Source: Stenogyne calaminthoides (lineage: Eukaryota > Streptophyta > Magnoliopsida > Lamiales > Lamiaceae). Taken from it: a stretch of DNA of 64,000 bases. A program made the position numbers and the translations under genes. The notes below the pieces were generated by a model. It was not told the origin of the DNA. It did no database searches and worked only from the letters and a program-made list of their open reading frames with translations. Positions 10,644 to 22,700 of the stretch are shown here, piece by piece (the stretch's first letter is position 1; every line of letters starts with the position of its first letter). Location: assembly GCA_037126765.1 (NCBI GenBank), contig JBBCBC010000007.1:21957667-22021666 (forward strand). The letters are read 5' to 3'.

Positions 10644-11563
10644 TTTATCTTAGAAGTCTTCAGTTATGCATTTTACTCATTAGTTTTTTTTTTTTTTTTT
10701 GAAACTATAAAAGAATTATTTATTGGTGAAAAGGAGAAGATATCGACCTCTTGAACGTCTTTTCTGCTTTTTGCTTGTAATTTTTTACTTCATTAATTAC
10801 GACTTGTAATTTTCTTTTGTCAAATTAAATTTGATCATTTTAACTTAATGTAATGCGACTTTGGCCGTCTTATTTTTTGTTGTGATTTTATTGAGTGATT
10901 ATCACACCTAGATATGGTCATCTTATGTATGTACGACCCCGTCTTATAATAAACTCCATAATTTAGGCAAAGAACTAATAACTGGAGAAAGAAAATTTAA
11001 AATAAAACCTAAAAATATCAAATTGATAAACGAAAAACCTAAAAACATCAAATTGGAGAACTAATAACTTAAGAAAGAAAATTTAAAATAAAAAACAGAA
11101 CCTAAAAACATCAAATAGATAAACAAAAAACCTAAAAACATCAAATTGGAGAACTAATAACCGATATTTTGAACTAGTGACGGCCAGTTTTTCAAGTAGA
11201 TAAAGTAACAATGGGGTGACTTTTCTCTCGAAACTCTAAATAGAACTAAGAGAGGAGGACTGCCGTTGGCATATCGTTACAATGCAGACACTTTTCAAAT
11301 GACACCAATTCCTTACTAAAGATCTGATAACTAATAATTCAACATGCACATCTTCTAAAGGTTGGATAAAACTTTAAAATTATAATTAATAAAATGCATA
11401 TATAATTTTTAAAATTAAAATATGGAAAAAAAGAAAAAAGAAAAGAGGATATAGAAAATACCACTTCTTTTTTGTTATAAGTTTGCCTTAGGTGAACCAC
11501 CATGTTTCTACAAAACCGAAGCAGTCCCATATTTCTCATAAAAAGATCACTGTCATGATTGAT
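10644..11563 (-). pseudogene. Repeat unit copy D, truncated
   Basis: It matches the tail of units B and C (AGTCTTCAGTTATGCATTTT, the AAAACCTAAAAACATCAAA words, then the FCRNMVVHLRQTYNK end on minus at about 11540-11460). It stops abruptly at about 11563, where sequence unrelated to B and C begins. Only the last part of the coding relic remains. Confidence 0.55.
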
Positions 11564-12828
11564 TTTGACTAGTAATAAGTGCATTGAGAGTAGGGGGCTG
11601 AAAAAGGATTCATTAAGAACATTATAGTCATTACAAGTATCATTTGAAACTTTTTAGTAATGTTTTTAAAAATTGAAATCTATTTACAAAAAAAGCCTTA
11701 GATTGAAACCTAGTAGTAATTCACTCAAGAATTTATTTTGTCCTCTTTAACTAAGAGGTCCATTTTATTTCAACTAATACTAAGAGGTCCAAAATGGATA
11801 CAAAATATCTTTATTACCCTTACTTTTAGTCAGCATTTTCTCTCACCTACCTGCTGCATCGTACTGTTAAAAAATGACATCACTCTTCCCCAAATAACAC
11901 TGTTACACGCCGCATGCCTATTTCTCGAAAACAAAAAAAAATTAGCTAATGATAAACCATGTATTATTATTGACTAAAACCAGCTGCTTGTTTTTTAAAA
12001 CAAAAATCAACCAGAAAAAAATGGTGAGAGAAACTGGAGAAAAATATATAAAAATATGCACAAAAATAAATGAATATATACAAAAAAATGTGAACATAAT
12101 ACATAAACACATGTAAAATTCTATGAATCTATGCATAAATTCATAAACAAATTGTACACCAACAATTCTAAATTTCCATCCATCTTCATCAATAGTGACA
12201 CAACAAAACATCAAACTATGTAAAAATCAATTACCCTATTCCTCGATTTCCATGTCCACCGCCAACTCTATACCAACAAATGGAAATGCTTATACCATCG
12301 TGCATTGCTAACTAATAAAGAGATCTGAAAAAACATGTCCACAAAAATCCAAATAAAATTAAACACTCATCATTGCAATTCCTTCTTAAGAAAATTAAAC
12401 ACTCATCATCGCAATATTTGCATCCATCACGAGAATTTTCACTTGAACTCAGCTGCAAAAAAAGAAGGGGACTCGATTGACCCAGTGAACTCGACTCACT
12501 GAGTTGCAGATCTCAGAACTTGGACACTCTTACTATTTGAACAGCGATTTGCAGATCCGTCGCCGCCTTGGGTGTTATAGAATCGCGCGTCGACGGTTTG
12601 CACTACGCCGTCGTCGTCTTCGTCTTCAACTCGCGTGGGTGCTTATCTCAGATCCACCGCCAGCGGTAAAGATCCGAGGGATATAAATGGGTGTGGCGGC
12701 AGCGGCGTGGGGGAGAATGACCGTCGCGGCGGCGTGGGGAGGGTGACGCAGCGACGTCGATACCTGCGCGTGTGGGTGGGGACGAAGGCAAACCCGCATC
12801 TACATCAAAAAATCAGAAAAACGGTGGT

Positions 12829-13263
12829 TGTAATATTTTGGGCTCATTTGAGTTGAGCCCTTTGGTCCAACAACTCTCTTCCACCCTTCTTATTTCATAC
12901 GTTTAAAAGTCCCTAGACAGTCTCCCAAATCTTCTCCCTAATTGTTTCTTTAATTTGTCAATTTGTTCTCCATTACCAGTGGGATTGATTGATTCTCACC
13001 AATATAAATAGAACATATGGCCATTCTTTTGAATACACCAAGAAATACAGAAACCGTGAGAATTGAGAGAAGAGGGAGTGCTACTGATTTTGTGAGAGTG
13101 AGGGAGAATCTTTGTGTAAACTTCAATATACATCGTGTGATAACCCCAATTGAGAACATAAGGTGTTCTGAACCAGTTGATCATTTTCTATATTTTTGTG
13201 GTTTATTTTGCAGGTTTTTAATTGGCGTCAATCGGAGGAGAAAGACGGAAGATCCACCCAACA
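12829..13263 (+). repeat. Left LTR of the gag-only copia element
   Basis: It starts TGTAATATTTTGGGC and ends GATCCACCCAACA. It carries TATAAAT at about 13004, a plausible TATA box. It matches 15269-15709 along its length with scattered substitutions and a few short indels. Confidence 0.8.
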
Positions 13264-13278
13264 GTGGTATCAAGAGCC
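13264..13278 (+). promoter_or_regulatory. Primer binding site (initiator Met tRNA)
   Basis: GTGGTATCAAGAGCC directly after the left LTR matches the usual TGGTATCAGAGC complement of initiator methionine tRNA, with one extra A. Confidence 0.75.
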
Positions 13279-14044
13279 GGGTTGCTGCCGTCGATTTCCG
13301 CCGCCATCTCAGTGCCGATCTGCAAGCCGACCACCGTCCGCCGCCCTCGTGAGCAGCCCCGTCGCCTGAGAAGTCCAAGAGTTGTAGATCGCTTCGTACC
13401 GTCATCTGTAGGCTTCCAGAGTCGGCGACTCGGTCTTCGTTTTTGTATCGCCTTCCGATTTCATATCCGCGCCGCTGCAACAGGTAAGTGGAGGTGAGTT
13501 GTTTAATTCTGACTTATTATATTTGTTTGAAGTTTTCGGTCAGAACTTTCGTAAGGGTGTTTACTACTTTATTAAATAAATAGGCGTGTGCTTTTTTCCT
13601 CTACTTGGTTAATTGAGGATAGTGTGCTGCGTGTTCACCTTACTGGTTTTATTAATTGTTTCAAGTTATTTGGTTAATCAATATAAGCAATTGTTTGAGG
13701 TGCACAGGTTGTCACGTGGGCCAGCAAGTAAGTTTTTTTAATATTTCTCTAATTTTCTTTCTAATCCTTGGTGATTTGTTTGGGTTTAGAATTTAATTAT
13801 TGGAACAGTATCATTCCTGGTACTTGCTGGATTTGGATTTTTTTTTTAAACTGGTGGCCTTTTTTGGTGGGTATTTTGGAATTCTTACGATAGAATTCCG
13901 CTCTAGTATAAAAGTTTATCCTTACTCTTTTATTATTTTTCTAGTGTTAAGTTGGGATTGTTTGCTGTAGATTTAGGGTTATGTGTTGAACCTGTTATTT
14001 GTTTCCGCTTGTTTCTTTGTGTGTTTTCTTTGTGTGTTTTAATT

Positions 14045-14901
14045 ATGTTTGCTAATATGGATTCGCATTTTCCTTTTGGCATGCAACCTTTTGATGGAAA
14101 AATTGATTTTAGTATGTGGAAACAAAAAATGAAGTTTGTTTTGATTCAACATGTGTTTAAGGCTATTGATGAATCTTATGCTTCCACTGATACTGCTGAT
14201 AAAAAGAAGAAAATAAATGAACTTGCTTTATCTGCTATCACCTTGCATTTATCTGATTATGTGCTTAGGAAAGTAGGTGTTATGGACTCTGCCAAGGAGT
14301 TGTGGGACAAATTGGCGGAGTCAGTCTCTTGATCTTTAATTCTTTTAAGTAAACTCTTCCTGCTTGAAAAATTCTTTCGTTTTAAGCTTGATTTGGACCG
14401 TGATATTGAAGAGAATTTGGATGTGTTTACTAAATTGATTCAGGATATTAAATTGACTGGTGATAAACATATTGATGAATATTCTCCTGTTGTTTTGTTG
14501 AATGTTATTCCTGACTCTTATAATGATGTTAAATCTGCTATAAAGTATGGTAGAGATTCTGTGACGCTTGATATTGTGTGGTAAATGGCCTAAAGAGTAA
14601 GGAATTGGATTTGAAACATAATGGGAGTAAAAATCCTTCGGGTGAGGTTATGCATGTTAGAGGAAAGGGTGGTAAGAAGCATGATAGTTCTAATGGTGAG
14701 AATGATGAATCTGGCAGTAAGTCAAAACCTCGTGGTAGGCCCTGGATTAGGAAGTGTTATAATTGTGGTGATCCTGATCATATGATTAAGGAATGCACTA
14801 AGCCTAGAAGGAACCAGGAGCCTAATAATGATCATCCAGAGAATCGTGCTAATGTGGCTACTACTTGTGAAGGTTATGAGGACTTCGGTGTTGTCCATTG
14901 A
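14045..14901 (+). pseudogene. Copia-type gag with zinc knuckle
   Basis: From the Met at 14045 the reading PFDGKIDFSMWKQKMKF is the typical start of a copia gag (substrate-like segment before the UBN2 domain), followed by LWDKL. An in-frame TGA at 14330-14332 interrupts it, after which the same frame continues through DLDRDIEENLDVF to 14584. A one-base shift near 14578 leads into the last part, which has the CCHC zinc knuckle CYNCGDPDHMIKEC near 14755-14796. The nucleocapsid part is basic, as expected for RNA packaging. Two lesions make it non-functional here. No pol follows. Confidence 0.8.
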
Positions 14902-14904
14902 GTT

Positions 14905-15180
14905 TTTTGGTGCTCTATGTGCTCTCTGTGCTCTTTGTGCTCTTATGTGCTTTTTGTGCTCTTGTATGCTTCTTTGTGTGTCTTTGTGCATGTTTTTTTT
15001 ATGTTTTGGTGCATGTGCCTTTGTGCTTGTCTTTGTGTGCTTTTGTGATTGTTTCGAGTAAGGTGGAGTTTTTGTGTCTTTGTGTTTGTGCTCTCACGTA
15101 TGTGAACTAACTTTGTGTTTTTTCTATGCAGGTACAGGAAACTAACTTTGTGTGTTTTCTGTGCAGGTGCGTGAGGGTGT
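14905..15180. repeat. Low-complexity TTTGTGC-rich tract
   Basis: Repeated TGTGCTC and CTTTGTGT words lie between gag and the right LTR, with no zinc-knuckle or protease coding. It gives spurious overlapping ORFs rich in Cys, Leu and Phe. Confidence 0.6.
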
Positions 15181-15253
15181 GTGTGTGTAGGGCAGTGATG
15201 ACAAAGTCCTAGTTCTCGAAATAATTAGGTGATGGTGTATTTTGGATGTTGGA

Positions 15254-15268
15254 CCAAAGAGGTGGAGA
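15254..15268 (+). promoter_or_regulatory. Polypurine tract
   Basis: AAAGAGGTGGAGA lies immediately upstream of the right LTR and is a suitable plus-strand primer. Confidence 0.6.
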
Positions 15269-15709
15269 TGTAATATTTTTGGGCTCATTTGAGTTGAGCT
15301 CATATAGCTTTGGCCCAACAACTCTCTTCCACTCTTTCAAATCACACGTTTAAAAGTACCTAGGCAGCCTCCCAAATCTTCTCTCTAATTGGTTCTTTGA
15401 TTTGTCAATTTGTTCTCCATTACCGGTGAGATTGATTGATCCTCACCAATATAAATATAACATATGGGCCATTCTTTTGAATACACCAAGAAATACAGAA
15501 ACCGTGAGAATTGAGAGAAGAGGGAGTGCTACTGGGTTTGTGAGAGTGAGGGAGAATATTTGTGTAAACTCCAATATACACCGTGTGAAAACCCCTATTG
15601 AGAACAGAAGGTGTTCTAAGCCCGTTGATTCTTTTCTATATTTTTGTGGTTTATTTTGTAGATATAATTGGTGTCAATCGGATGAGAAAGGCAGCGGATC
15701 CACCCAACA
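15269..15709 (+). repeat. Right LTR of the gag-only copia element
   Basis: It begins TGTAATATTTTTGGGC and ends CACCCAACA. It differs from the left LTR by a short insertion near 15300 and scattered substitutions. Confidence 0.8.
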
Positions 15710-16209
15710 ATGGTGATGGTGGTGGTGAGTGTGGACTGGTTTTATGGTGGTGTGGTGGTGGTGGCTTGCATATGGTGGTGAGGTGGTGGCGATTTTTTTG
15801 GGATGGGAAAAGTGAAAGAGAGAAGAGAGTGAGATAATGAGAGGAGAGGAGAGGACGTTTGAATGTTGAGAGAGAGAGAAGTAAAAGAGTGTGGGGTATT
15901 ATGGGTATTTTAACTGTCACTTTGCACCTATGAATTATTTGAAAAAGTGTTTGGACCTAAGGGTAACACTAGTAAGGATTTTGGACCTTAGAGCTATTAA
16001 TTCAATTTGATTCACAAAAGTGTTACTCTAAATTGGTTAGGGTTGCATTCAAGTATCTTGTATGTGATATTGGCATGCAATGATACAATAAGACAAAAAC
16101 TTGTATGAGACGGTCTCATGCATAAGATGTGTACAAATACAAATCAACATTCACCCCTACCCAAGTGTTAAAGCGTCAATGCTTAAATTATGTTTCGTCT
16201 CACCTTGAG

Positions 16210-16636
16210 TAGGGGTGGACGGTATGGCATACCGAAAATTTTCTCGTCATACCGTTACTGTACCGAAATTTTCGATACCGAAAAATTTCATACCGTTGTC
16301 GTACCAAAAATTCGGTATACCGAAATTTTCGGTATGCTGATATTACATACCGATACCGTACCGAAATTTTAATATATACCGGTATACCGGAAATATTTTC
16401 GGTATACCAGTATATTTTTCGGGTATACCGGAAATTTTTCCGGTGTACCGAAAATATTTCGGTATACCATAATATTTTGGTATTTCGGTATACCGAAATT
16501 TTCTATATTTTCATACTGTTATCGTACCGAAATTTTCGGTACGGTACCATACCTTACTGAAAATTTTGATAAAATCGATATTTTTCGATACGGTAAGTGC
16601 GGTATACCGGTATTTTCGATATTTTCTCCACCCCTA
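16210..16636. mobile_element. hAT-type MITE built from a short palindromic unit
   Basis: Its termini are TAGGGGTGGA and the inverse TCCACCCCTA. It is flanked by ACCTTGAG (16202-16209) and ACCGTGAG (16637-16644), an 8-bp duplication with one mismatch as expected for hAT. Almost the whole interior is variants of CGGTATACCGAAATTTT and its complement. It has no coding capacity. Confidence 0.75.
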
Positions 16637-16644
16637 ACCGTGAG

Positions 16645-17040
16645 ACATTCTCATGCAAATGTGTCTCGTATGAATAAAGAAAAAGGCCTCGTAATCATCA
16701 ATTCATGAAACATATATACCCTTCCTTACAATATTAATTATATTTTAATAGTTAGTGATGGTAACATATGTACCCTTCCTTACAATATTAATTTGTTTTT
16801 CTTTTAACCACAAGATTGCCAAATTAAAGACAAAGAATACACGTATAGTTAATATTTTAATGCGAATATAACAAGTGAAGCTTCATGGCTCTTCACTCAT
16901 CTGTATATCCAGATCCATACACATTTAGTATAATTTCCTTAACTGTTTCTTCCAAGTTTAGTATAACACATTCATAATGATACTTCTATTATATCAATAT
17001 TTCTATCAATAACCTTGATATGCCCCTCCATATATAAACG
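16645..17040. other. Non-coding AT-rich sequence
   Basis: It contains a short imperfect repeat of TACCCTTCCTTACAATATTAAT (two copies near 16718 and 16769). Nothing else is recognisable. Confidence 0.4.
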
Positions 17041-17048
17041 CAAAGACA

Positions 17049-17190
17049 ATGAAAAACCGACATGTTTATCTAGATCTATGGAAATTCTCAAAGAAATATG
17101 GTCCCATTATGCAAATGAAAATTGGCTCTGTACCTGTACTCGTGATTTCTTCACCAAATTTGGCAAAAGAAGAGTTAAAAACTCAAGATT
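17049..17190 (+). pseudogene. Cytochrome P450 N-terminal fragment
   Basis: The translation includes LWKFSKKYGPIMQMKIGS, then PVLVISSPNLAKEELKTQDL. This matches the segment about 60-110 residues into CYP71-clan P450s, usually L.KLSKKYGP.M.LKLGSVP.LVVSSP..AKE.LKT.D. The haem-binding cysteine region and everything else is missing, and the reading runs into unrelated sequence after TQDL. It is a gene scrap. Confidence 0.75.
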
Positions 17191-17208
17191 TACTCAGGCA
17201 ACCAAGAC

Positions 17209-18200
17209 ATGATGGAAAAGGTGGGTCCCGACGAACTTAAAATCTCTACGAAGGGGGATGATGGAATTCTGATCGTGAGTAATGAGAGGAGTCCATTCGC
17301 AACATATCTCGGCCCTTTCCACTATGATGAGTTGTACTTCGAAGGCGAAAGCAAAGAAAATGACGACTCAGATGAGTTAGAATGTGAAGCTTCAACTTTT
17401 AGGAAACAATCGGAAAGACCCCAAGATCATCGGCCAAGGGAGGTTTGACTTGAATTCCCTGAGGTTCCATTTGGATTGATGGATTTGGAAATTCATGAAT
17501 TTCACACACAAATCATACTCTCCAATGGATTTACAACTACTTAGATTTGAGAGTTTAGGGAAGGGAGTAAAGGAGGAGTGGGGGAAATGGTAGAGATGAT
17601 GAGATTTCACAAATAACTAGGTTTTGATGAGGATTTGAAATCCCTCAATTTTAAACTTGACTTTCTAATTTAAGTATTTGTAAATTTATTGGAGAGTGAT
17701 GATTTGTGTGTGAAATCCATGGATTTCACACACAAATCATCACTCTCCAATGAATTTACAAATACTTAAATTTGAGAGTTTAGGGAATAGAGTGAAGCGG
17801 GAGAGGGGGAATGAGTAGAGATGAGGGGATTTCACAAATGACTAGGTTTTGATGAGGATTTGAAATCCCTCAATTTTAAACTACACCCTCAAATTTAAGT
17901 ATTTGTAAATCCATTATAGAGTGATGATTTGTATGTGAAATTCATAGATTTCAAATCTATCTATCCAAATGAAGTCCAAGTATAGTGGAGACGATCCGCT
18001 AAATTATGTCAAAAGGCGGAGCATTACTTTGACTTGAAAGAAATATGGATGAAATATTATGATCAAATTGCTTCAGATTACATGTATGGCAAAGCCAGTC
18101 AGTGGCAGCGATGATTGGAATAGATTAACAAGTTTCATAAATACGACAAAGAACCAGGAGAGTAACCAACCGAGGGAAGTGTGAGGTAAAGATTGAGTCC
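17209..18200 (+). pseudogene. Ty3-like gag relic interrupted by a MITE
   Basis: An acidic ORF (17209-17448, unrecognised) runs into FDLNSL just before the MITE. After the MITE, 17975 onward can be read as KYSGDDPLNYVKR, then EHYFDLKEIWMKYYDQI and KASQWQ. That order (a Y.GD.P..W-like start, then a short helix pair and a W..W-like end) resembles Ty3 retrotransposon gag domains. Frameshifts and stops occur throughout. Assignment is by pattern only. Confidence 0.4.
17469..17971. mobile_element. MITE with a central near-perfect palindrome
   Basis: The terminal inverted repeats start TTTGGAT and read into GAATTTCACACACAAATCA on each side. Internally the block GAGGATTTGAAATCCCTC occurs twice, and 17690-17775 is a long palindrome centred on CCATGG at about 17721. 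It looks like two head-to-head copies of one family. The flanks GTTCCA and GTCCA suggest a short target duplication. Confidence 0.6.
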
Positions 18201-19199
18201 CTTTATAATCAGGTAGAATTTGGAAGAAAATAAGGTAAGCATGTGCGGGAAGCCTTGGTTCAGTGAAAAGCTATTGGGATGGAGGTTTGATCAATATATT
18301 GAGGTGATACTGATTGCACGTGACATCCATACAAGCCAGACGCTAGCAACTAACAAGGGCAACCATTTGAAACCGAACCCTACACGTCTCACTCATCCCG
18401 AAAGCTTGTTCAAACTTTGTATCAACTCTTTGAAAACTTATATCCGGGAAAAGGTGATCCGCCTACTAGAACATGCATGGCTGCTCGAATATTGATCAGT
18501 TCTTCCAGCGAGGGCAATCCCTTAGCCCGTCCGACATGTCAAATTAATCTAAGTGTCTGATCTGGTTAACTCTAGTAGTTAACCAGTCAGCTCACCAACC
18601 TAATCAACTTGCCTTGCAGGTGCACTGGATTCCTCTTGTTAGAGTTCTTATCAGCTCACCGTTCAACGAACATAACCTACGACTTGAAAATACCAGCAAC
18701 TAGCTCGACTACTACCATCTCTCTGATGACAAACATTTCACAATTACTTGTGCATTCATTATGTTTACTGCATATTAATCTAATTCTGTGCAAATAATCT
18801 AGGATCATCTATGTATTATAATTTGAGCCTCTTGATCATTAAGGTCACATTCGAAGTTACTGAATTCAAATTGATTTTGAAATCTTATCTCACACATCAG
18901 AACAACTCCAAGTTTCAAAACCCAAAAGTTTTTGAGGAATTCAAATCTTCAAAATAAAATAAAATAAGAGCACGTGAATAAACACCAAGAAAAATAAAAG
19001 ATGTACCGTTAAGCTTAATTTTGAATTAAACACAAATATGAACAAAAAACATAAAGACTCTAACCTCAATATCTAAGCTCACAATGCAAGATTTTTTTCA
19101 AGCTCAATTAAAAAAATATATTCATTATTTAGCAGCCCAAAGATCCATTTAAATCTCAAAACCAACATAGTCGATTTACACATTCGTTGACTAAATTAT
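18201..19199. other. No recognisable gene
   Basis: An unremarkable 91-codon frame at 18220-18495 has no domain I recognise and is probably chance or retroelement debris. The remainder is AT-rich without repeat ends. Confidence 0.4.
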
Positions 19200-19201
19200 T
19201 A

Positions 19202-19418
19202 CTCTCTCCGTCCTATTTTAGATTGTTCATTCACTTTTTGGCTCGTGTTTTATATGAAATGATAAAGTAACTTTTAAGGAGGTGTAGGATAGATGAGGGG
19301 TAGAACTATCATACCCCATTTTAAAAATCTCTTTATCATTTTAAATACTAATAAACAACTCGCTCGCTAAAACACGAGTCAATCCGTGAATAGACAATCT
19401 AAAACAGGATGGAGGGAG
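19202..19418. mobile_element. Stowaway-type MITE
   Basis: It starts CTCTCTCCGTCCTATTTTAG and ends with the inverse of CTCCCTCCATCCTGTTTTAG, with about 50 bp of terminal similarity. TA lies on each side (19200-19201 and 19419-19420), the Tc1/mariner duplication. Confidence 0.85.
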
Positions 19419-19702
19419 TATATAAAAACAACACACAAAATTACGTCAAACTCTCTCAACCATAACCTCCGATTTTCCACATGACTCTTGTTCTACTTTT
19501 AGTTTCTCAACCACTCCACCATACATATAACTTGTAATGACACAAACAACGGTTTATTTCGGTACAATTCACATATCGTCATACCAACGCTAGTCAATCA
19601 CTTCAAGGCTCATATGCTCGCCCAACTCCCGCTTTTTATTAAAGCTCATGCTTAGCCTTGCTATCAGCTGCTAGTCACCTCAACTTCCCCTGCACGTTCA
19701 AC

Positions 19703-22700
19703 TAGGGGTGAACATCGGTCGGTTTGGTGACCAAACCGAACCGAAAAATCATAACCGAACCAAATCGAAGTTTCATATTTGGTAACCGAATCGACCAAAT
19801 GAATTGGATAACCGAACTTTAACCGAACCAAAATTTTCGGTTCGATTTCGGTTTTTAACCGAACCGACCGAAGTTTTTCCTTTTTTTTTTTTACATGGAA
19901 TTCAAACATAATAAAATCATATTGATAACATAAAATCAAGTTCATATTTCATAGTTCACAGTAATAACATAAAATCAAGTTCAATTGTTCATCAAATACA
20001 TACCATTAGTCCAATCCATAACAAATAATTGAAATAAGATAGTTCAACAAAGACAAAAAAAAAGTGATAAAACTCCTTCAATTCATAACAATCCATATTC
20101 CTCCATGTACCGTGTCTCACCCCTATTCTTGACACCTTCTCCAAATCTTCTAAATGTTGGTGCACGCTAATCCTCCTCCACCAATTCCAACATTTGGCAA
20201 ATCTGAAATTAAAATACAAAATCATGTGATAAAATATGAAAATTATGTGAAACTAAATTAATAAGTTTGTTACCTTTCTCGAAATTTTCAAGCTCCTCCA
20301 ATTGCTCTTCAACACATATGGGATGTCGTGAACCTCGAATCCAATCTTGTGCACATAGCAAAGCTTCAACAATTCTAGGAGTTAAAGAACTCCTAAATAC
20401 ATCTAGTACCCTACCACCGGTACTAAATGCCGACTCCGATGCAACAGTGGAAATTGGAACGGCTAAGATATCACGGGCCATTCTTGAAAGAATCGGAAAT
20501 CTTGAAGAGTTTGACTTCCACCACCTCAACAAATCAAAACTATCCTCGTCCTCTACGACAGCTTCACCCAAGTAAGTATCTAGTTCACTTTTTTTGCTTC
20601 CGGACATCCCACTCTCAAGTCTTTGCTTCTTAAGCCTTGATTTATAAATCGAGGCGGGCCTTTTACCAATCTTTTCACAATTGATCACCTCACTAGAACT
20701 AGAGCTGTTGTTGCCACTATCACTTGCATCACCCTCCAGGTTGATAAAGCTTCTTTATATTCATCGAACAACTCATAAAGTTCACTCTTCACACTATGAA
20801 AGATGTTGCCCTTTTCAACCCCATACATCGCACCCAACGTGTACTCCATGTACTCATGTTTATCATGTGGATCAAAACACAATGAAAAAAAAAATGATTT
20901 TATTCATTTTTTCCGGATCCCCCCAATATTTATCAAATTTTTTCTTCATGGCCTCACCCATTGTCTTGATCTCCGAATCTGGACTTCCAACCCACTCATT
21001 CAAGATAGCACATAAATCACTAATCTCACTAAAAAAATGAGCTAGAAGTGACATATAAAGAGCCAGAAATACATAAAGTTGACTCATAAAAATGCTTCAA
21101 CAAATCTGCATACTTACGAACAACACTCAAATCCTCTAAAGTTGGAACCCCATGGTCCCCATCAACCACACCCTTGGACAAATCAAACTCAAGCTTGTAT
21201 CTTGTTCATCATACATTTCAAAAGGCACTTTGAAATTTTTCGCCGATTTTAAGCATTAAGTAGGGTTGAGTTCCACCTAGTAGCACATCTAAACACAAAG
21301 AACTCTTACTTTCTATCGCTTCCCACTCTATACACTCCTGAAATTTTTTTTCATCTTGCAGGTGAATTTCTGATGTATCTAATCGCATCTCTCACACGCT
21401 TCACCGAAGGGTTAATGTCTCTCAAGCCATCATTAACAACTAAATTAATCACATGTGCAATACATCGCATATGAAGATATTTACAACTAGAAATAGCATT
21501 ACCCCAATTCACCATCCTTTTTGACAAGAACCTATTTATAGTTTGTATCGTTTGAACTTGCATTATCTCTGATTATGGTGAACACCTTTCTCAATCCCCA
21601 ATCTAGAAGACAAGTTTCTAGTGCCTTACCAATGTAGTCACCTTTATGACTAGAAACGGGCACAAAATTGAGAATCTTCTTATGCAAACGCCCAATCCTC
21701 ATCAATAAAATGACCAAAGAACGCACATGTAATTAATTTTTTGCAATGAAGTCCAAGTATCAGTGGTAATGCAAATTTTATCACAATTTGACTTCATAAA
21801 AGACTTTAGTTTTTTCCTTTCATTTTCATACAAATCAAAACAGTCCCTTGACATAGTCCATCGAGAAGGAATATGAAACCTAGGGCATGCTTTAGCTACC
21901 CATTTCTTAAATCCTCTCCCCTCCACAAACTTAAATGACAACTCATCTTCAATAATCATTTCTACGAGTGCAGCCCTAACTTCAGTTTGATCAAACTTCC
22001 ATGTACCAAGTGTACCCACCCCATCATTACCCTCCTCATTTTTTTTGCAAATTTAACAATGTTTGTCGTGTTTCTTGATTATGAGTATTTTTCGAGCAAG
22101 CATTCATATGAAAAGTAAGTGACGAAGTTCCATTTTTTTTAGTATCAGAGCAATAGATTTTATGACAATAATTGCACTTAGCTGTTTCAGTGCCATCATC
22201 ACTTACGATGGTCGTGAAGTGGTCCCACACTTTAGATCTTCTTTGTGCTTTGTTATTTTTCTTTGCAGTTGCAGGTCTTGGTGGTAGAGTGGCATTTGAA
22301 GGTTGAGAAGCTTGAGTTGCTGCAGTTGCATCCTCAGACAGATGTGATTGTGAGATGTCATTGCTTCCATTTCCATCAATGCCTCCAGATTCTACTAGTG
22401 AGCTTGACATCTACAATAAACCATATATCTTTTAGTTTTAGTTATAAATTTTAATCTTGGGTGGTAGACTTGAAGTGGAAGCTGACTTAGATCTGATATA
22501 ATCAATTTGCAAAGATGTGCATTCAATTACATACATGCATATGCATTTTATATCCCTGCAGCCTGCTTATTATTATCAACAACATCTCATCAAAGAATAA
22601 GATTTTTCTCTTTTCTTAGGCATTTCAACAAACACCTGGTGAGCAGGTTCCAAAAACCACCTATCTAAAAATTTCTAAAATGGAGTGAAATTATGAAACA

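Larger units (their letters stand above)
12829..15709 (+). mobile_element. Non-autonomous copia-like LTR retrotransposon, gag only
   Basis: The element has two similar LTRs of about 435-441 bp, TGTAATATTT at the start and CACCCAACA at the end, with a primer site after the left LTR, a purine-rich tract before the right LTR, and a gag relic between. The internal 2.0 kb holds no protease, integrase or reverse transcriptase, so mobility would have relied on a helper. The flanking pentamers are GTGGT (12824-12828) and ATGGT (15710-15714), one mismatch from a 5-bp duplication. Confidence 0.8.
11742..15992. mobile_element. Inverted-repeat (MULE-like) element hosting the copia insertion
   Basis: The left end has TAAGAGGTCCA twice about 33 bp apart (11750-11800). 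The right end has the inverse, GGACCTAAGG and GGACCTTAGAG, in about the same spacing (15950-15992). Inside, outside the copia element, are GC-rich pieces (12540-12800 and 15710-15870) resembling captured exon or leader sequence. No clear 9-bp duplication was found. Its architecture resembles the element at 36.0-38.1 kb. Confidence 0.4.

Noticed and set aside
14898..15110. Cys/Leu/Phe-rich ORFs resembling membrane peptides
   Set aside because: They are produced by a low-complexity TTTGTGC tract in the copia internal region.
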